Shown here in pieces: positions 1-6,870 of a DNA stretch of 6,870 nt. This DNA comes from Pseudomonadota bacterium (GTDB taxonomy: Bacteria > Pseudomonadota > Gammaproteobacteria > Burkholderiales > Burkholderiaceae_C). The position numbers and the translations under genes are program-made. Numbering within the stretch: position 1 is the stretch's first letter; every line of letters begins with the position of its first letter. The stretch is taken from positions 1 to 6,870 of the forward strand of contig JAEWVY010000317.1 in NCBI GenBank assembly GCA_023396625.1, given 5' to 3'. The notes beneath the pieces were generated by a model. That model did not search any database and was not told the DNA's origin. It saw only the letters and a program-made list of their open reading frames with translations.

Positions 1-428
1 ACCGGGACGCGCCCGGCCTGCTGGACAACGGACTCGTCGAATCGCTGGACGCCATCGTCGAAACGGAACAGGTGAATCTTGTCGTACCGGGCCAGGCAGC
101 GCCCGTCGGGTGCGAACACGAGCGAGCTGTTGAACACCCGGCCGGACTGCCGCCCGTCATCCACCGGCATCAGCGGCAGCGTGCCCCCCACGATCCAGAG
201 GGCCAGCGCCTGCGCCGTGTCGGAAAGAAACTGTTGGATCGGCCCATTCCCGAAGGTTTCCTGATGCTGCAATTTGTCCGTATCACGCTGCCCCATCAGG
301 CAGAAATATTCTGGCAGCACAGCCAGCTCCGCGCCTTGCCTGGCGGCGTGCTCGAGCAGGGCCCGGGCCCGGGCGAGGTTTGCGTCCACCCGGACGCCGG
401 ACACCATCTGGATGGCTGCGACTTTCAT
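1..428 (-). CDS. Carbon-nitrogen hydrolase (nitrilase superfamily, Nit1-like amidase), partial
   Basis: N-terminal 142 codons of a nitrilase-superfamily protein, cut at the left window edge. It starts MKVAAIQMVSG, the usual first beta strand of the family. Two of the three catalytic residues are visible: Glu40 in LAVLPEYFCLMG and Lys117 in RYDKIHLF. The catalytic Cys expected at roughly residue 150 lies outside the window. Other family-like segments are FGNGPIQQFL (59-68), IVGGTLPL (79-86) and VFNSSLVFAPDG (98-109). The closest characterised relatives by pattern are Nit1/YbeM-type enzymes, which hydrolyse deaminated glutathione (a metabolite-repair role in the cytoplasm); this substrate is inferred and other omega-amidases are possible. 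The ATG overlaps the yhdP stop codon as ATGA. The nearest purine-rich stretch (GGAG) lies about 11 nt upstream, which is far for an SD site, so translation probably depends on coupling to yhdP. In related genomes tldD often follows; that position is beyond the window. Confidence 0.9.
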   Translation of the reverse strand, partial: MKVAAIQMVSGVRVDANLARARALLEHAARQGAELAVLPEYFCLMGQRDTDKLQHQETFGNGPIQQFLSDTAQALALWIVGGTLPLMPVDDGRQSGRVFNSSLVFAPDGRCLARYDKIHLFRFDDGVQRFDESVVQQAGRVP

Positions 429-3400
429 GGCTGGGCGGTCTCCGGTGTCACCGGCTGCGTGGGGGGGGCGCCGGAATCGGTCGTCACACGGGTCACGCGC
501 GGGTCGGACCACGATCCATCCACGTGGAACTCCTGCGTCGCGGCCTTGATGAGCGGGCGCCGCAGGAACAACTGCGCCAGCACGCTGCCAAGTCCGATGG
601 CCGGGTTGATCACGGTGGCCACCAGCGAAGCCGTCCCGGCGTTGATTTCCGGCACGACGATCACGCGAACGTCCTGTGTCTCGCGCACCAGGTCCGCGCG
701 GCCGTCCATCAGCACCGCGGCATTGACCCCTTTCATCTGCAGGTTGTTGGTGGTGGCCACGCCACGGGCGATGGCCATGTCTCCGCGCACGAAATCAAAG
801 GAAAACCCATCGCTGAACACATCCCGGAAATCCAGCGTCAGCCGTCTCGGCAAGGCCTGCAGGCTCAGCACCCCGAGCAACTTGGCGATGCCGGGCTCGG
901 CCTTGAGAAACTGGCCATTTTCAACATTCACATTGATCTGCCCACCCATGGTTGGATAGTCCGGAGACACCGGTGAACCATTCCATGTGACCACGCCTTC
1001 CATCCGGCCCTTGCCACGGCGGATCACGTCTTTCATGCCCAGGCGTTCGAGCAGGGCGCCCGCGTCGGCGATGTCGAGGTTGAACTTCATGGCGGTGCGC
1101 CGAGCCGGCGTACCCCGCGAAGGGGCACGTCCCACCCCTCCCGCCTGCGCACCCAGTGCGGCCCAGTTGCCCGTCGCGCTGAGCGTGGCTTCGGGCATGG
1201 CCAGATTGAGCTTGCTCAGGCGCCATTCGCGCGCGATGGTGTCCTGCCCTGGCTCGGCGGCACGATTGACCGCCTCGATCTCGAGGCGTCCCAGTTTCCT
1301 GCCACGCAGTTCGAAGTCGTCCACCACCACATCCAGCGTGGGCAGCACCGAAGGCTGCTGATCGAGCAGCGTCTCCACGCCGGACGTCGCTTCCCGAGGC
1401 ACCACCAGCCGCGCCAGACGGGCATGCAGCCGGCCGTCGCCCGCGCCGGAGGACTGGCGGTATTCCACGTGACCATCGAGCTGGCTCGCGCTGATGTTGC
1501 CACGCCAGGTGAGATGGTCCCGCGTGCCGCCGACCACCACGTCGTCGAAACTGCGTCCCCCGAAAGTCAGCCGGCCGGCCCGCAACGCAAGCGACGTCGG
1601 CAGGTAGCTCTGCATGGGTGAACCGGTCACCGGTGTGCTGGCCGTAGCGGGGTGGGCGGCCCCGCCCGACAGCAGGGACTCCCACAGGTCGAGATTCAGT
1701 GCGGCCAGGTTGATGTTGGCGGCAACACCTTGCGCAGGCTGCGGCGCGGACTCCTGTGGCGACAGGCCGACGGCGATGCTGCCGCGCAGCACCCGGACAT
1801 CGTCCCCCTCGCGTTCACGCACGTAGTGGGCAGAAACCAGCGACCCCAGATCGAACTGCACACGCTCGCTCAGCCGGGGGGCGGTCGACGTGCCGGCTTC
1901 GATGGCGCTTTCCAGCCGCAGCGCCATGGCCGCTTCCGCGGCCTTGCCGAACGGCGCGGGCAGGTTCAGCGCCAAGCCTTGCAGATTGCTTGTCACGGAC
2001 AGCTCTGGCACTCCCCGACGCACCCCCAGCACGGCCGAGTAGGCTGTGCTGCCCGTCGCCTGGGCCGCGAGCTTGGCCACGTACCCCAGTTCGGGCGCCT
2101 GTCGCAGTCCTTCGGCGGTCACGTTGCCCTGAGCGCGCAGCAACACCGCATTGTCGCGCCCCGCCTGCGACGGGCGCGTCCCCCCTTCGATGCGCGCATC
2201 GCCACCATAAATGCGGGCTTGCGCACCGGACAGGTTGAACCCGGTGTCGGAGAAACTCACCACCCCCCGTGCCTTGGCCAGCAAGGGTGTCTCCGGCGAC
2301 ATTCGGAGGTCGTTGCCCGCAAAGGTGACGCTGCCAAGCACTCGCGTGCTCTCCGGGGCGTCGATCGGCACCGTCAGCTTGACGTGAGCCCCGGCATCCC
2401 CGGTTGCGGTGGCACGCTCCAGCGCCCGATCCGTCAGCGCCCCCAGCGGGGAACCGTTGACCACGTCAATCATCTCTTTCGCCGGCCCCCTGACGTCAAA
2501 GCCGACGACCACGGTCGGCCTGTTCAGGAAATCAGGCAACCTCGCCTCCACGGTGTCGATGCGCAGGCCCGGCTGTCCCGTCAGGCGGGCGCTGGCCCCT
2601 TGCACACGCATGCCTCCGCGATCGAAGACCAGCACACCGCCCAGCGCCCTGAGCTCCGGCCAGGGCAACTGGCCTCGCGGCGCAATGGCCGCGGGCACAT
2701 AGACAAAAGTGGCGTCTTTCACGTTGCCCGAAAAACGGAATTCACCGTCCCGGGAATCGGCAAAAGGGACACGCGCCAGCTCACCCTTGACCCTGACATT
2801 CACGTGATCCAGGCTGGCCTTGACAATGGCATCCCTGACGTAATGCCTTGCCGAGGCCGGAATGCCCAGGGGCAGATAGCGATGCACCCGCGCGCCGTCG
2901 GCCCGGACAAACTGGCCTTGCAGATCCAGTACACCGGGGAACCGGGCGCCATCGAGCGTGCGGCCCGCTCCCCCAGTCTGCCAGTTCCCGGTGAACTCCC
3001 CTTCCGCATCGGCATTGGCCAGCTTCAACCGAAACTGGTTCATCACGATGCGCTCGCCCTGAATCTGCCAGCGAGCATCCGCGCTGAGTTGATCGACCGG
3101 CAGCAGCGGGTCCTCGAAAACACCCGGAAACTCCAGCGCCCCCTGCGCAATCGTCAGGCGGGCCCTGCCACCCGTGTGGTTCACGTCGATGTCCACCGTC
3201 GCGCCACGAAGGCCGGGCAGGCCCGGTGAAGGGACAGCGTCGGTCGCCGTCCCTCGCACCGCGCTGCCCGGCATGGACGCGGGGAGCGCGGCAATGTCGA
3301 GCCCCGACGCCCGGGCACGCAGTTCGTAGTTCGTCGGCGCAGCCAGGGGCCCTTGCCAGCGCGCCTGCAGCGACTCGACCAATCCCTTGACCGGGTGCGC

Positions 3401-4573
3401 CAGCAAGGCTTCGTGCGTCACCGTCCCGAGTGGCAGACTGCTGGCGATGCGCGACAGCGCCAGCAGGTCAAGCCGATCGGCACGGATGTTCCCCATGGCG
3501 GGCAGTCGCCCTTCTCCCTGGGTGTGGGTCACCGACACGTTGCCGCCAGGCCAGTGCGCGCCGTCCTGTGCCTCGAACTGCAGCCCTTCGGTGTAGAACT
3601 GGAAGCCACCGGCCAGCAGCTTGCCACCGAGCCGGCCCGTCACCCCCCGCAGGTCCAGCGGATCCAGCCCCGGCCCCAGCGTGGCCCTGACGCGGCCCAA
3701 GGCCAGGTCGGCCGCGCCGCCCAATGGCACACCGCGACTGACATCCACCCAGGCCCGCAAGGCTCCCTCGCCCTCCTGCACATCCACGCCAGGGCCCAGA
3801 CTGACATAGCGGCGCAGGCGCGAAAGGTCCACATGAGAAAAACTCGCGTACAGCTGTCCGTCCCAATCCGCCCAGCGTCCGGCCCGCGTGGACAGGAGTG
3901 GACGACGGAACTTGCCCGCCAGGGTAAAACGCTGCCCCCAGCCATCGGGGGGCGTGGCATCGACACGCATGTCATGGTGGCGCGGACCGTTTCGAAGCAC
4001 GACATCCACACCCGTCAGCGCCAGCGCCCCGGCGTCCCGACGCTCGTCGAGCCAACGCACGGTCGCTCCGCGGATGACAAATTCCGACAGGGAAAAGAAC
4101 CAGTCCGCCGCCGCGGCGTCGCCGCTCTCCTCTTTGAAGAAATCCAGTCCAGCGACCAGAATGCGCCCCTCGGCGGTGCGGCGCACCTCCAGCACCGGCT
4201 GCTCGACATACAGTTGTTCGAAATCGAGCCGAAGCAGCGACCCAGCGGACAGCGCGGCCATCACGCGCGGCAGCCGCAGGACTTCACGCCCACCGGCGTC
4301 GAGCAACTGCACGCCCTGCAATTCGAACGAAGGCACCAGCAGGCCAGGCCGGGCCTCGATGGACGCCACGCGCACAGGCACGCCCAGCGCCTGACTGGCC
4401 AGCGTTTCCAGACGCGGGCGCAAGTCCGCAATTCGCGGCACAATCCAGAACTGAAGCACCCCCCATGCCAGTGACAGCAGTAGAAATACCGCAAGCAGCA
4501 GGCGCCAGAGCCAACGCACCGCGAAGGCCGAGGCCCGGATCACGCGGGAAGGTGGCGACGTCGACTCAATCAT
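425..4573 (-). CDS. yhdP: YhdP family AsmA-like/TamB-like envelope protein
   Basis: Complete gene of 1382 codons, somewhat longer than E. coli YhdP (about 1266). One hydrophobic segment at residues 22-44 (WRLLLAVFLLLSLAWGVLQFW), preceded by Arg residues, anchors it in the inner membrane; the rest should be periplasmic. The body is repetitive beta-rich AsmA-like sequence. Family landmarks include YLPLGIPASARHYVRDAI from residue 566 (DUF3971-type region), an AsmA-like C-terminal part from about residue 1162 (MKFNLDIADAGALLERLG), and the signature INPAIGLGSVLAQLFLRRPL from residue 1322 followed by TQEFHVDGSW. In E. coli, YhdP with TamB and YdbH supports phospholipid transport from inner to outer membrane; that role is transferred by family. 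I chose the ATG at 4573 because it puts the membrane segment near the N-terminus, has AAGG five bases upstream (plus 4579-4582), and leaves glnE free. The open frame continues to 4951 but that part overlaps glnE coding sequence. The C-terminus is Pro/Thr-rich and contains a C8 tract. Confidence 0.93.
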   Translation of the reverse strand: MIESTSPPSRVIRASAFAVRWLWRLLLAVFLLLSLAWGVLQFWIVPRIADLRPRLETLASQALGVPVRVASIEARPGLLVPSFELQGVQLLDAGGREVLRLPRVMAALSAGSLLRLDFEQLYVEQPVLEVRRTAEGRILVAGLDFFKEESGDAAAADWFFSLSEFVIRGATVRWLDERRDAGALALTGVDVVLRNGPRHHDMRVDATPPDGWGQRFTLAGKFRRPLLSTRAGRWADWDGQLYASFSHVDLSRLRRYVSLGPGVDVQEGEGALRAWVDVSRGVPLGGAADLALGRVRATLGPGLDPLDLRGVTGRLGGKLLAGGFQFYTEGLQFEAQDGAHWPGGNVSVTHTQGEGRLPAMGNIRADRLDLLALSRIASSLPLGTVTHEALLAHPVKGLVESLQARWQGPLAAPTNYELRARASGLDIAALPASMPGSAVRGTATDAVPSPGLPGLRGATVDIDVNHTGGRARLTIAQGALEFPGVFEDPLLPVDQLSADARWQIQGERIVMNQFRLKLANADAEGEFTGNWQTGGAGRTLDGARFPGVLDLQGQFVRADGARVHRYLPLGIPASARHYVRDAIVKASLDHVNVRVKGELARVPFADSRDGEFRFSGNVKDATFVYVPAAIAPRGQLPWPELRALGGVLVFDRGGMRVQGASARLTGQPGLRIDTVEARLPDFLNRPTVVVGFDVRGPAKEMIDVVNGSPLGALTDRALERATATGDAGAHVKLTVPIDAPESTRVLGSVTFAGNDLRMSPETPLLAKARGVVSFSDTGFNLSGAQARIYGGDARIEGGTRPSQAGRDNAVLLRAQGNVTAEGLRQAPELGYVAKLAAQATGSTAYSAVLGVRRGVPELSVTSNLQGLALNLPAPFGKAAEAAMALRLESAIEAGTSTAPRLSERVQFDLGSLVSAHYVREREGDDVRVLRGSIAVGLSPQESAPQPAQGVAANINLAALNLDLWESLLSGGAAHPATASTPVTGSPMQSYLPTSLALRAGRLTFGGRSFDDVVVGGTRDHLTWRGNISASQLDGHVEYRQSSGAGDGRLHARLARLVVPREATSGVETLLDQQPSVLPTLDVVVDDFELRGRKLGRLEIEAVNRAAEPGQDTIAREWRLSKLNLAMPEATLSATGNWAALGAQAGGVGRAPSRGTPARRTAMKFNLDIADAGALLERLGMKDVIRRGKGRMEGVVTWNGSPVSPDYPTMGGQINVNVENGQFLKAEPGIAKLLGVLSLQALPRRLTLDFRDVFSDGFSFDFVRGDMAIARGVATTNNLQMKGVNAAVLMDGRADLVRETQDVRVIVVPEINAGTASLVATVINPAIGLGSVLAQLFLRRPLIKAATQEFHVDGSWSDPRVTRVTTDSGAPPTQPVTPETAQP
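461..468 (-). repeat. C8 mononucleotide tract near the 3' end of yhdP
   Basis: Eight consecutive G on the plus strand, that is C8 on the yhdP coding strand, read as GCC CCC CCC (Ala-Pro-Pro), with eleven codons between the tract and the stop codon. It lies in a Pro/Thr-rich tail with little apparent constraint. Such tracts are prone to polymerase slippage and also to sequencing length errors. Confidence 0.9.
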
Positions 4574-4598
4574 GGGAACCTTGAATGTGACAGGAATT
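4574..4598. promoter_or_regulatory. 25-bp divergent start region between yhdP and glnE
   Basis: Only 25 bases separate the two divergent start codons. On the minus strand AAGG (plus 4579-4582) sits five bases before the yhdP ATG. On the plus strand AGGA (4592-4595) sits three bases before the glnE ATG, a short spacing. Both are modest Shine-Dalgarno matches, but each gene having one inside the gap supports the chosen starts. The gap is too small to hold two full promoters, so promoter elements must lie within the opposite coding region. A CATAAT hexamer on the minus strand (4601-4596) resembles a -10 box for yhdP, but no -35 match was found at 16-18 bp spacing, so I do not call a promoter. 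Confidence 0.45.
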
Positions 4599-6870
4599 AT
4601 GACCCGGGGCGCCGGGGAGAGTTCGCCACCGGACGCTACCGCGCAGGCAAGGGACGCCATGCAGTTATCGGGAGCGCTGGCCATGCATTCCCGGTATTTC
4701 GAGCGGGTTGCCCGTCGCCACGGTCCGCAACTGGGGCTGCTGCCCGAGGGGGTGCCCACCCGGGAAACCTTGGTCCAAGCCCACGCGGCCTTGTCCGCCC
4801 AGGGCCTGCCAACCGGCGCTGCGCTGCGCGTGCTGAGGCAGCTGGTCATACACCGGCTGATCGTGCTCGACTGTGAGCGGCAGCTGCCGCTCGGCGATGT
4901 CACCCTCGCCATGACGGCACTCGCCGAATTCGCGCTCGACATCGCCTGCACTCACGCCATGGCCGAGTTGGATGCCCATCACGGTACGCCCGTCACCTCG
5001 AGTGGTGAGCGCGCGCGGCTGTGGGTGGTGGGCATGGGGAAGCTCGGGGCCCGCGAGCTCAACGTCTCCAGCGACATCGACCTGATTTACCTCTATGACG
5101 AAGACGGGGAAACCACCGGCACACCCGACGGAAGGGGCCGCATCTCGGTTCAGGAGTATTTCGCTCGCGCCGTCAGGCTGATCCATGGATTGGTGGGCGA
5201 CACCACCGAACACGGTTTCGTGTTCCGTGTGGATCTCGCCCTGCGTCCGAACGGCAACTCAGGCCCCCCCGTGATTTCACTGGACGCCCTGGAAGAATAT
5301 TTTCTGGTTCAAGGCCGCGAGTGGGAACGGTTTGCCTGGCTCAAGAGCCGGGTGGTCGCGCCCCAGGCCGAAATCGCCTCCGGCTCGGCGCAAGCGCTGC
5401 GCGCGGTGGTGGTGCCCTTCGTCTTTCGCCGCTACCTCGACTACAGCGTCTTCGACAGCCTGCGCACCCTGCATCGCCAGATCCGCGAGCATGCCGCCCG
5501 CCGCAGCGCGGGCCACCCCGAACGGGCCAACGATGTCAAACTTTCCCGCGGCGGCATCCGCGAAATCGAATTCATCGTGCAGTTGCTCCAGGTGGTGCGC
5601 GGTGGCCAGTTCCCCGAACTGCGGACCCGACCCACGCTCGACGCGCTGCAGCGACTGGCCCGCGCCGGGCTCATGCCACAGGCGACCGCCGACGCCCTGG
5701 CCGCGGCATACGTGTTCCTCCGCCGCGTCGAGCACCGCATCCAGTACATCGACGATCAGCAAACCCATGTCCTGCCCACCGAGGACCAGCATCTGGCCTG
5801 GATCGCCCGGACACTGGGCTATGCGAGTTGCTGCCCCTTTCTGAGCGATCTCGACGCACACCGTGAACTCGTCGCGGGCGAGTTCGACAAGCTGCTCGGC
5901 GGCGCCGGCGAAACAGGGTGCCGTGGCTGCAATGGCGGGAAGCCGCCTCCACCGGAATTCGACACGCTGTTGACCCAACTGCCCGGGCGGCTCCGTGACC
6001 GCGTGGCACTGTGGCGTGAACACCCCCGCGTGCTCGCGCTACGGGACGAGGCCCGGGCACGGCTGCTGCGGTTGGTACAGCGTACGGCACTCTGGCTCGG
6101 CGAAGGCCGCGTGAACGAGGATGGTGCGGTCCGACTCGTGGACTGGATGGAACCCCTGCTGCGCCGCGAAAGCTACATGGCCATGCTGGTGGAACGGCCC
6201 GCTGTCCACGAGCGCTTGTTGCGCCTGCTTGGCGCGGCCCGCTGGCCGGCGCGCTACCTGGTGCAGCATCCCGGCGTGATCGACGAACTGGCCAACAATG
6301 ACATGCTGGGCGAGCGCTTCGACGCTCCCGGCTTCGAGCGTGAACTCGAAGAGCGCCGCATCGCCCTGAGTCGAAGCAGCGAGGATGACGAGGAAAGCCT
6401 GCTGAACCTCCTGCGCCGGGCGCTGCATGCCGAAATGTTCCGCACCCTGGCACGCGACGTGGATGGCCGCCTGACCGTGGAACAAGTCGCGGACGATCTG
6501 AGTGCGCTGGCCGACGCCACCCTCCGCGTCACTGCGCGCTGGTGCTGGCCGCGGCTGCGTGGCAAGCACCGCGAGGAGCCCCGGTTCGCCATCATCGGTT
6601 ATGGCAAGCTCGGTGGAAAGGAGCTGGGCTACGGCAGTGATCTCGACATCGTGTTTGTCTATGAAGATGACGATGATCGTTCCCCCGAGGTCTATGCCGC
6701 CTTCGTCCGCAAGCTCATCAACTGGATGACGGTCAAGACCGGTGAAGGCGATCTGTTCGAGATCGACACGGCGCTGCGGCCCAATGGCAGTTCGGGCCTG
6801 CTCGTGACCACGTTCGACGCCTATGCCGCCTATCAACAGCAGCGCGGCAGCAACACGGCCTGGACCTGGG
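4599..6870 (+). CDS. glnE: Bifunctional glutamine synthetase adenylyltransferase / adenylyl-removing enzyme, partial
   Basis: First 757 codons of GlnE, cut at the right edge; the family is usually about 900-1000 residues, so most of the C-terminal regulatory helical part is missing. GlnE attaches AMP to, and removes it from, a tyrosine of glutamine synthetase, under control of PII protein and glutamine, in the cytoplasm. Visible parts: N-terminal adenylyl-removase nucleotidyltransferase fold with GMGKLGARELN (145-155), SSDIDL (Asp159, Asp161) and FRVDLALRPNG (209-219, Asp212); the central signature KLSRGGIREIEFIVQ (314-328); then the adenylyltransferase fold with GYGKLGGKELGYGSDLD (667-683, Asp681 and Asp683 matching the E. 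coli Asp701/Asp703 pair) and FEIDTALRPNG (720-730, Asp723). The frame is open with no break. Start: ATG 4599 gives an N-terminus about 14 residues shorter than E. coli before the first DxD; in-frame ATGs at 4659 and 4683 are alternatives, the latter immediately before HSRYFERV, where family similarity begins. It diverges from yhdP. Confidence 0.95.
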   Translation, partial: MTRGAGESSPPDATAQARDAMQLSGALAMHSRYFERVARRHGPQLGLLPEGVPTRETLVQAHAALSAQGLPTGAALRVLRQLVIHRLIVLDCERQLPLGDVTLAMTALAEFALDIACTHAMAELDAHHGTPVTSSGERARLWVVGMGKLGARELNVSSDIDLIYLYDEDGETTGTPDGRGRISVQEYFARAVRLIHGLVGDTTEHGFVFRVDLALRPNGNSGPPVISLDALEEYFLVQGREWERFAWLKSRVVAPQAEIASGSAQALRAVVVPFVFRRYLDYSVFDSLRTLHRQIREHAARRSAGHPERANDVKLSRGGIREIEFIVQLLQVVRGGQFPELRTRPTLDALQRLARAGLMPQATADALAAAYVFLRRVEHRIQYIDDQQTHVLPTEDQHLAWIARTLGYASCCPFLSDLDAHRELVAGEFDKLLGGAGETGCRGCNGGKPPPPEFDTLLTQLPGRLRDRVALWREHPRVLALRDEARARLLRLVQRTALWLGEGRVNEDGAVRLVDWMEPLLRRESYMAMLVERPAVHERLLRLLGAARWPARYLVQHPGVIDELANNDMLGERFDAPGFERELEERRIALSRSSEDDEESLLNLLRRALHAEMFRTLARDVDGRLTVEQVADDLSALADATLRVTARWCWPRLRGKHREEPRFAIIGYGKLGGKELGYGSDLDIVFVYEDDDDRSPEVYAAFVRKLINWMTVKTGEGDLFEIDTALRPNGSSGLLVTTFDAYAAYQQQRGSNTAWTW

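Noticed and set aside
72..976. Plus-strand open frames at 72-959 and 380-976
   Set aside because: They run antisense to the amidase and the yhdP 3' end, both of which carry clear family motifs; the translations are compositionally shadow-like.
1652..4474. Long plus-strand open frames antisense to yhdP (1652-3229 and 3353-4474)
   Set aside because: Translations are rich in Arg, Gln, His and Pro with no recognisable domain. They are typical shadows of a GC-rich gene, and the yhdP frame on the other strand is continuous and family-matched.
4596..4601. CATAAT on the minus strand as a yhdP -10 box
   Set aside because: No hexamer resembling TTGACA occurs 16-18 bases upstream, so the match could easily be chance; it is mentioned only as context for the divergent gap.
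4574..4951. N-terminal extension of the yhdP frame by 126 codons upstream of 4573
   Set aside because: It lies antisense to well-matched glnE coding sequence, its residues look unlike an envelope protein, and the membrane anchor sits correctly near the N-terminus when starting at 4573.
5277..6836. Two consecutive minus-strand open frames (5277-6023 and 6039-6836) antisense to glnE
   Set aside because: Although nearly end to end and each about 250 codons, they mirror conserved GlnE sequence and show no family motif; GC-rich coding bias explains them.
1..6870. Mobile element, phage, CRISPR or defence system
   Set aside because: No transposase, integrase, direct-repeat array or terminal repeats were seen. 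All but 25 bases are covered by three housekeeping-type genes with uniform composition.

Overview
The window is a high-GC (by eye mid-60s percent), densely coded stretch of a proteobacterial chromosome. The gene content and order suggest a betaproteobacterium: a very large YhdP/AsmA-like gene followed directly by a carbon-nitrogen hydrolase gene, with glnE diverging from them. I recall this arrangement from betaproteobacterial genomes but have not searched for it here. Nothing points to a mobile, phage or recently acquired region.

Layout from left to right. Positions 3-428 on the minus strand hold the first 142 codons of a nitrilase-superfamily amidase, cut by the left window edge. Positions 425-4573 (minus) hold a complete yhdP-like gene of 1382 codons. 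Its stop overlaps the amidase start by 4 bases (ATGA), so the two genes are probably co-transcribed and translationally coupled. A 25-bp gap (4574-4598) separates it from glnE on the plus strand. glnE starts at 4599 and runs off the right edge after 757 codons, about four fifths of the usual length.

The leftward operon combines an envelope protein (YhdP, linked in E. coli to phospholipid transport to the outer membrane) with a probable metabolite-repair amidase. The rightward gene encodes the bifunctional enzyme that adenylylates and deadenylylates glutamine synthetase in response to nitrogen status. The two sides share no obvious function, only a very compact divergent start region.

I see no RNA genes, CRISPR arrays, insertion sequences or convincing terminators. 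The several long open frames antisense to yhdP and glnE look like high-GC shadows. I found no undescribed system. The points worth checking are small: a C8 tract near the end of yhdP where a -1 slip would fuse it in frame to the amidase, the 25-bp divergent start region, and some residue changes in GlnE.
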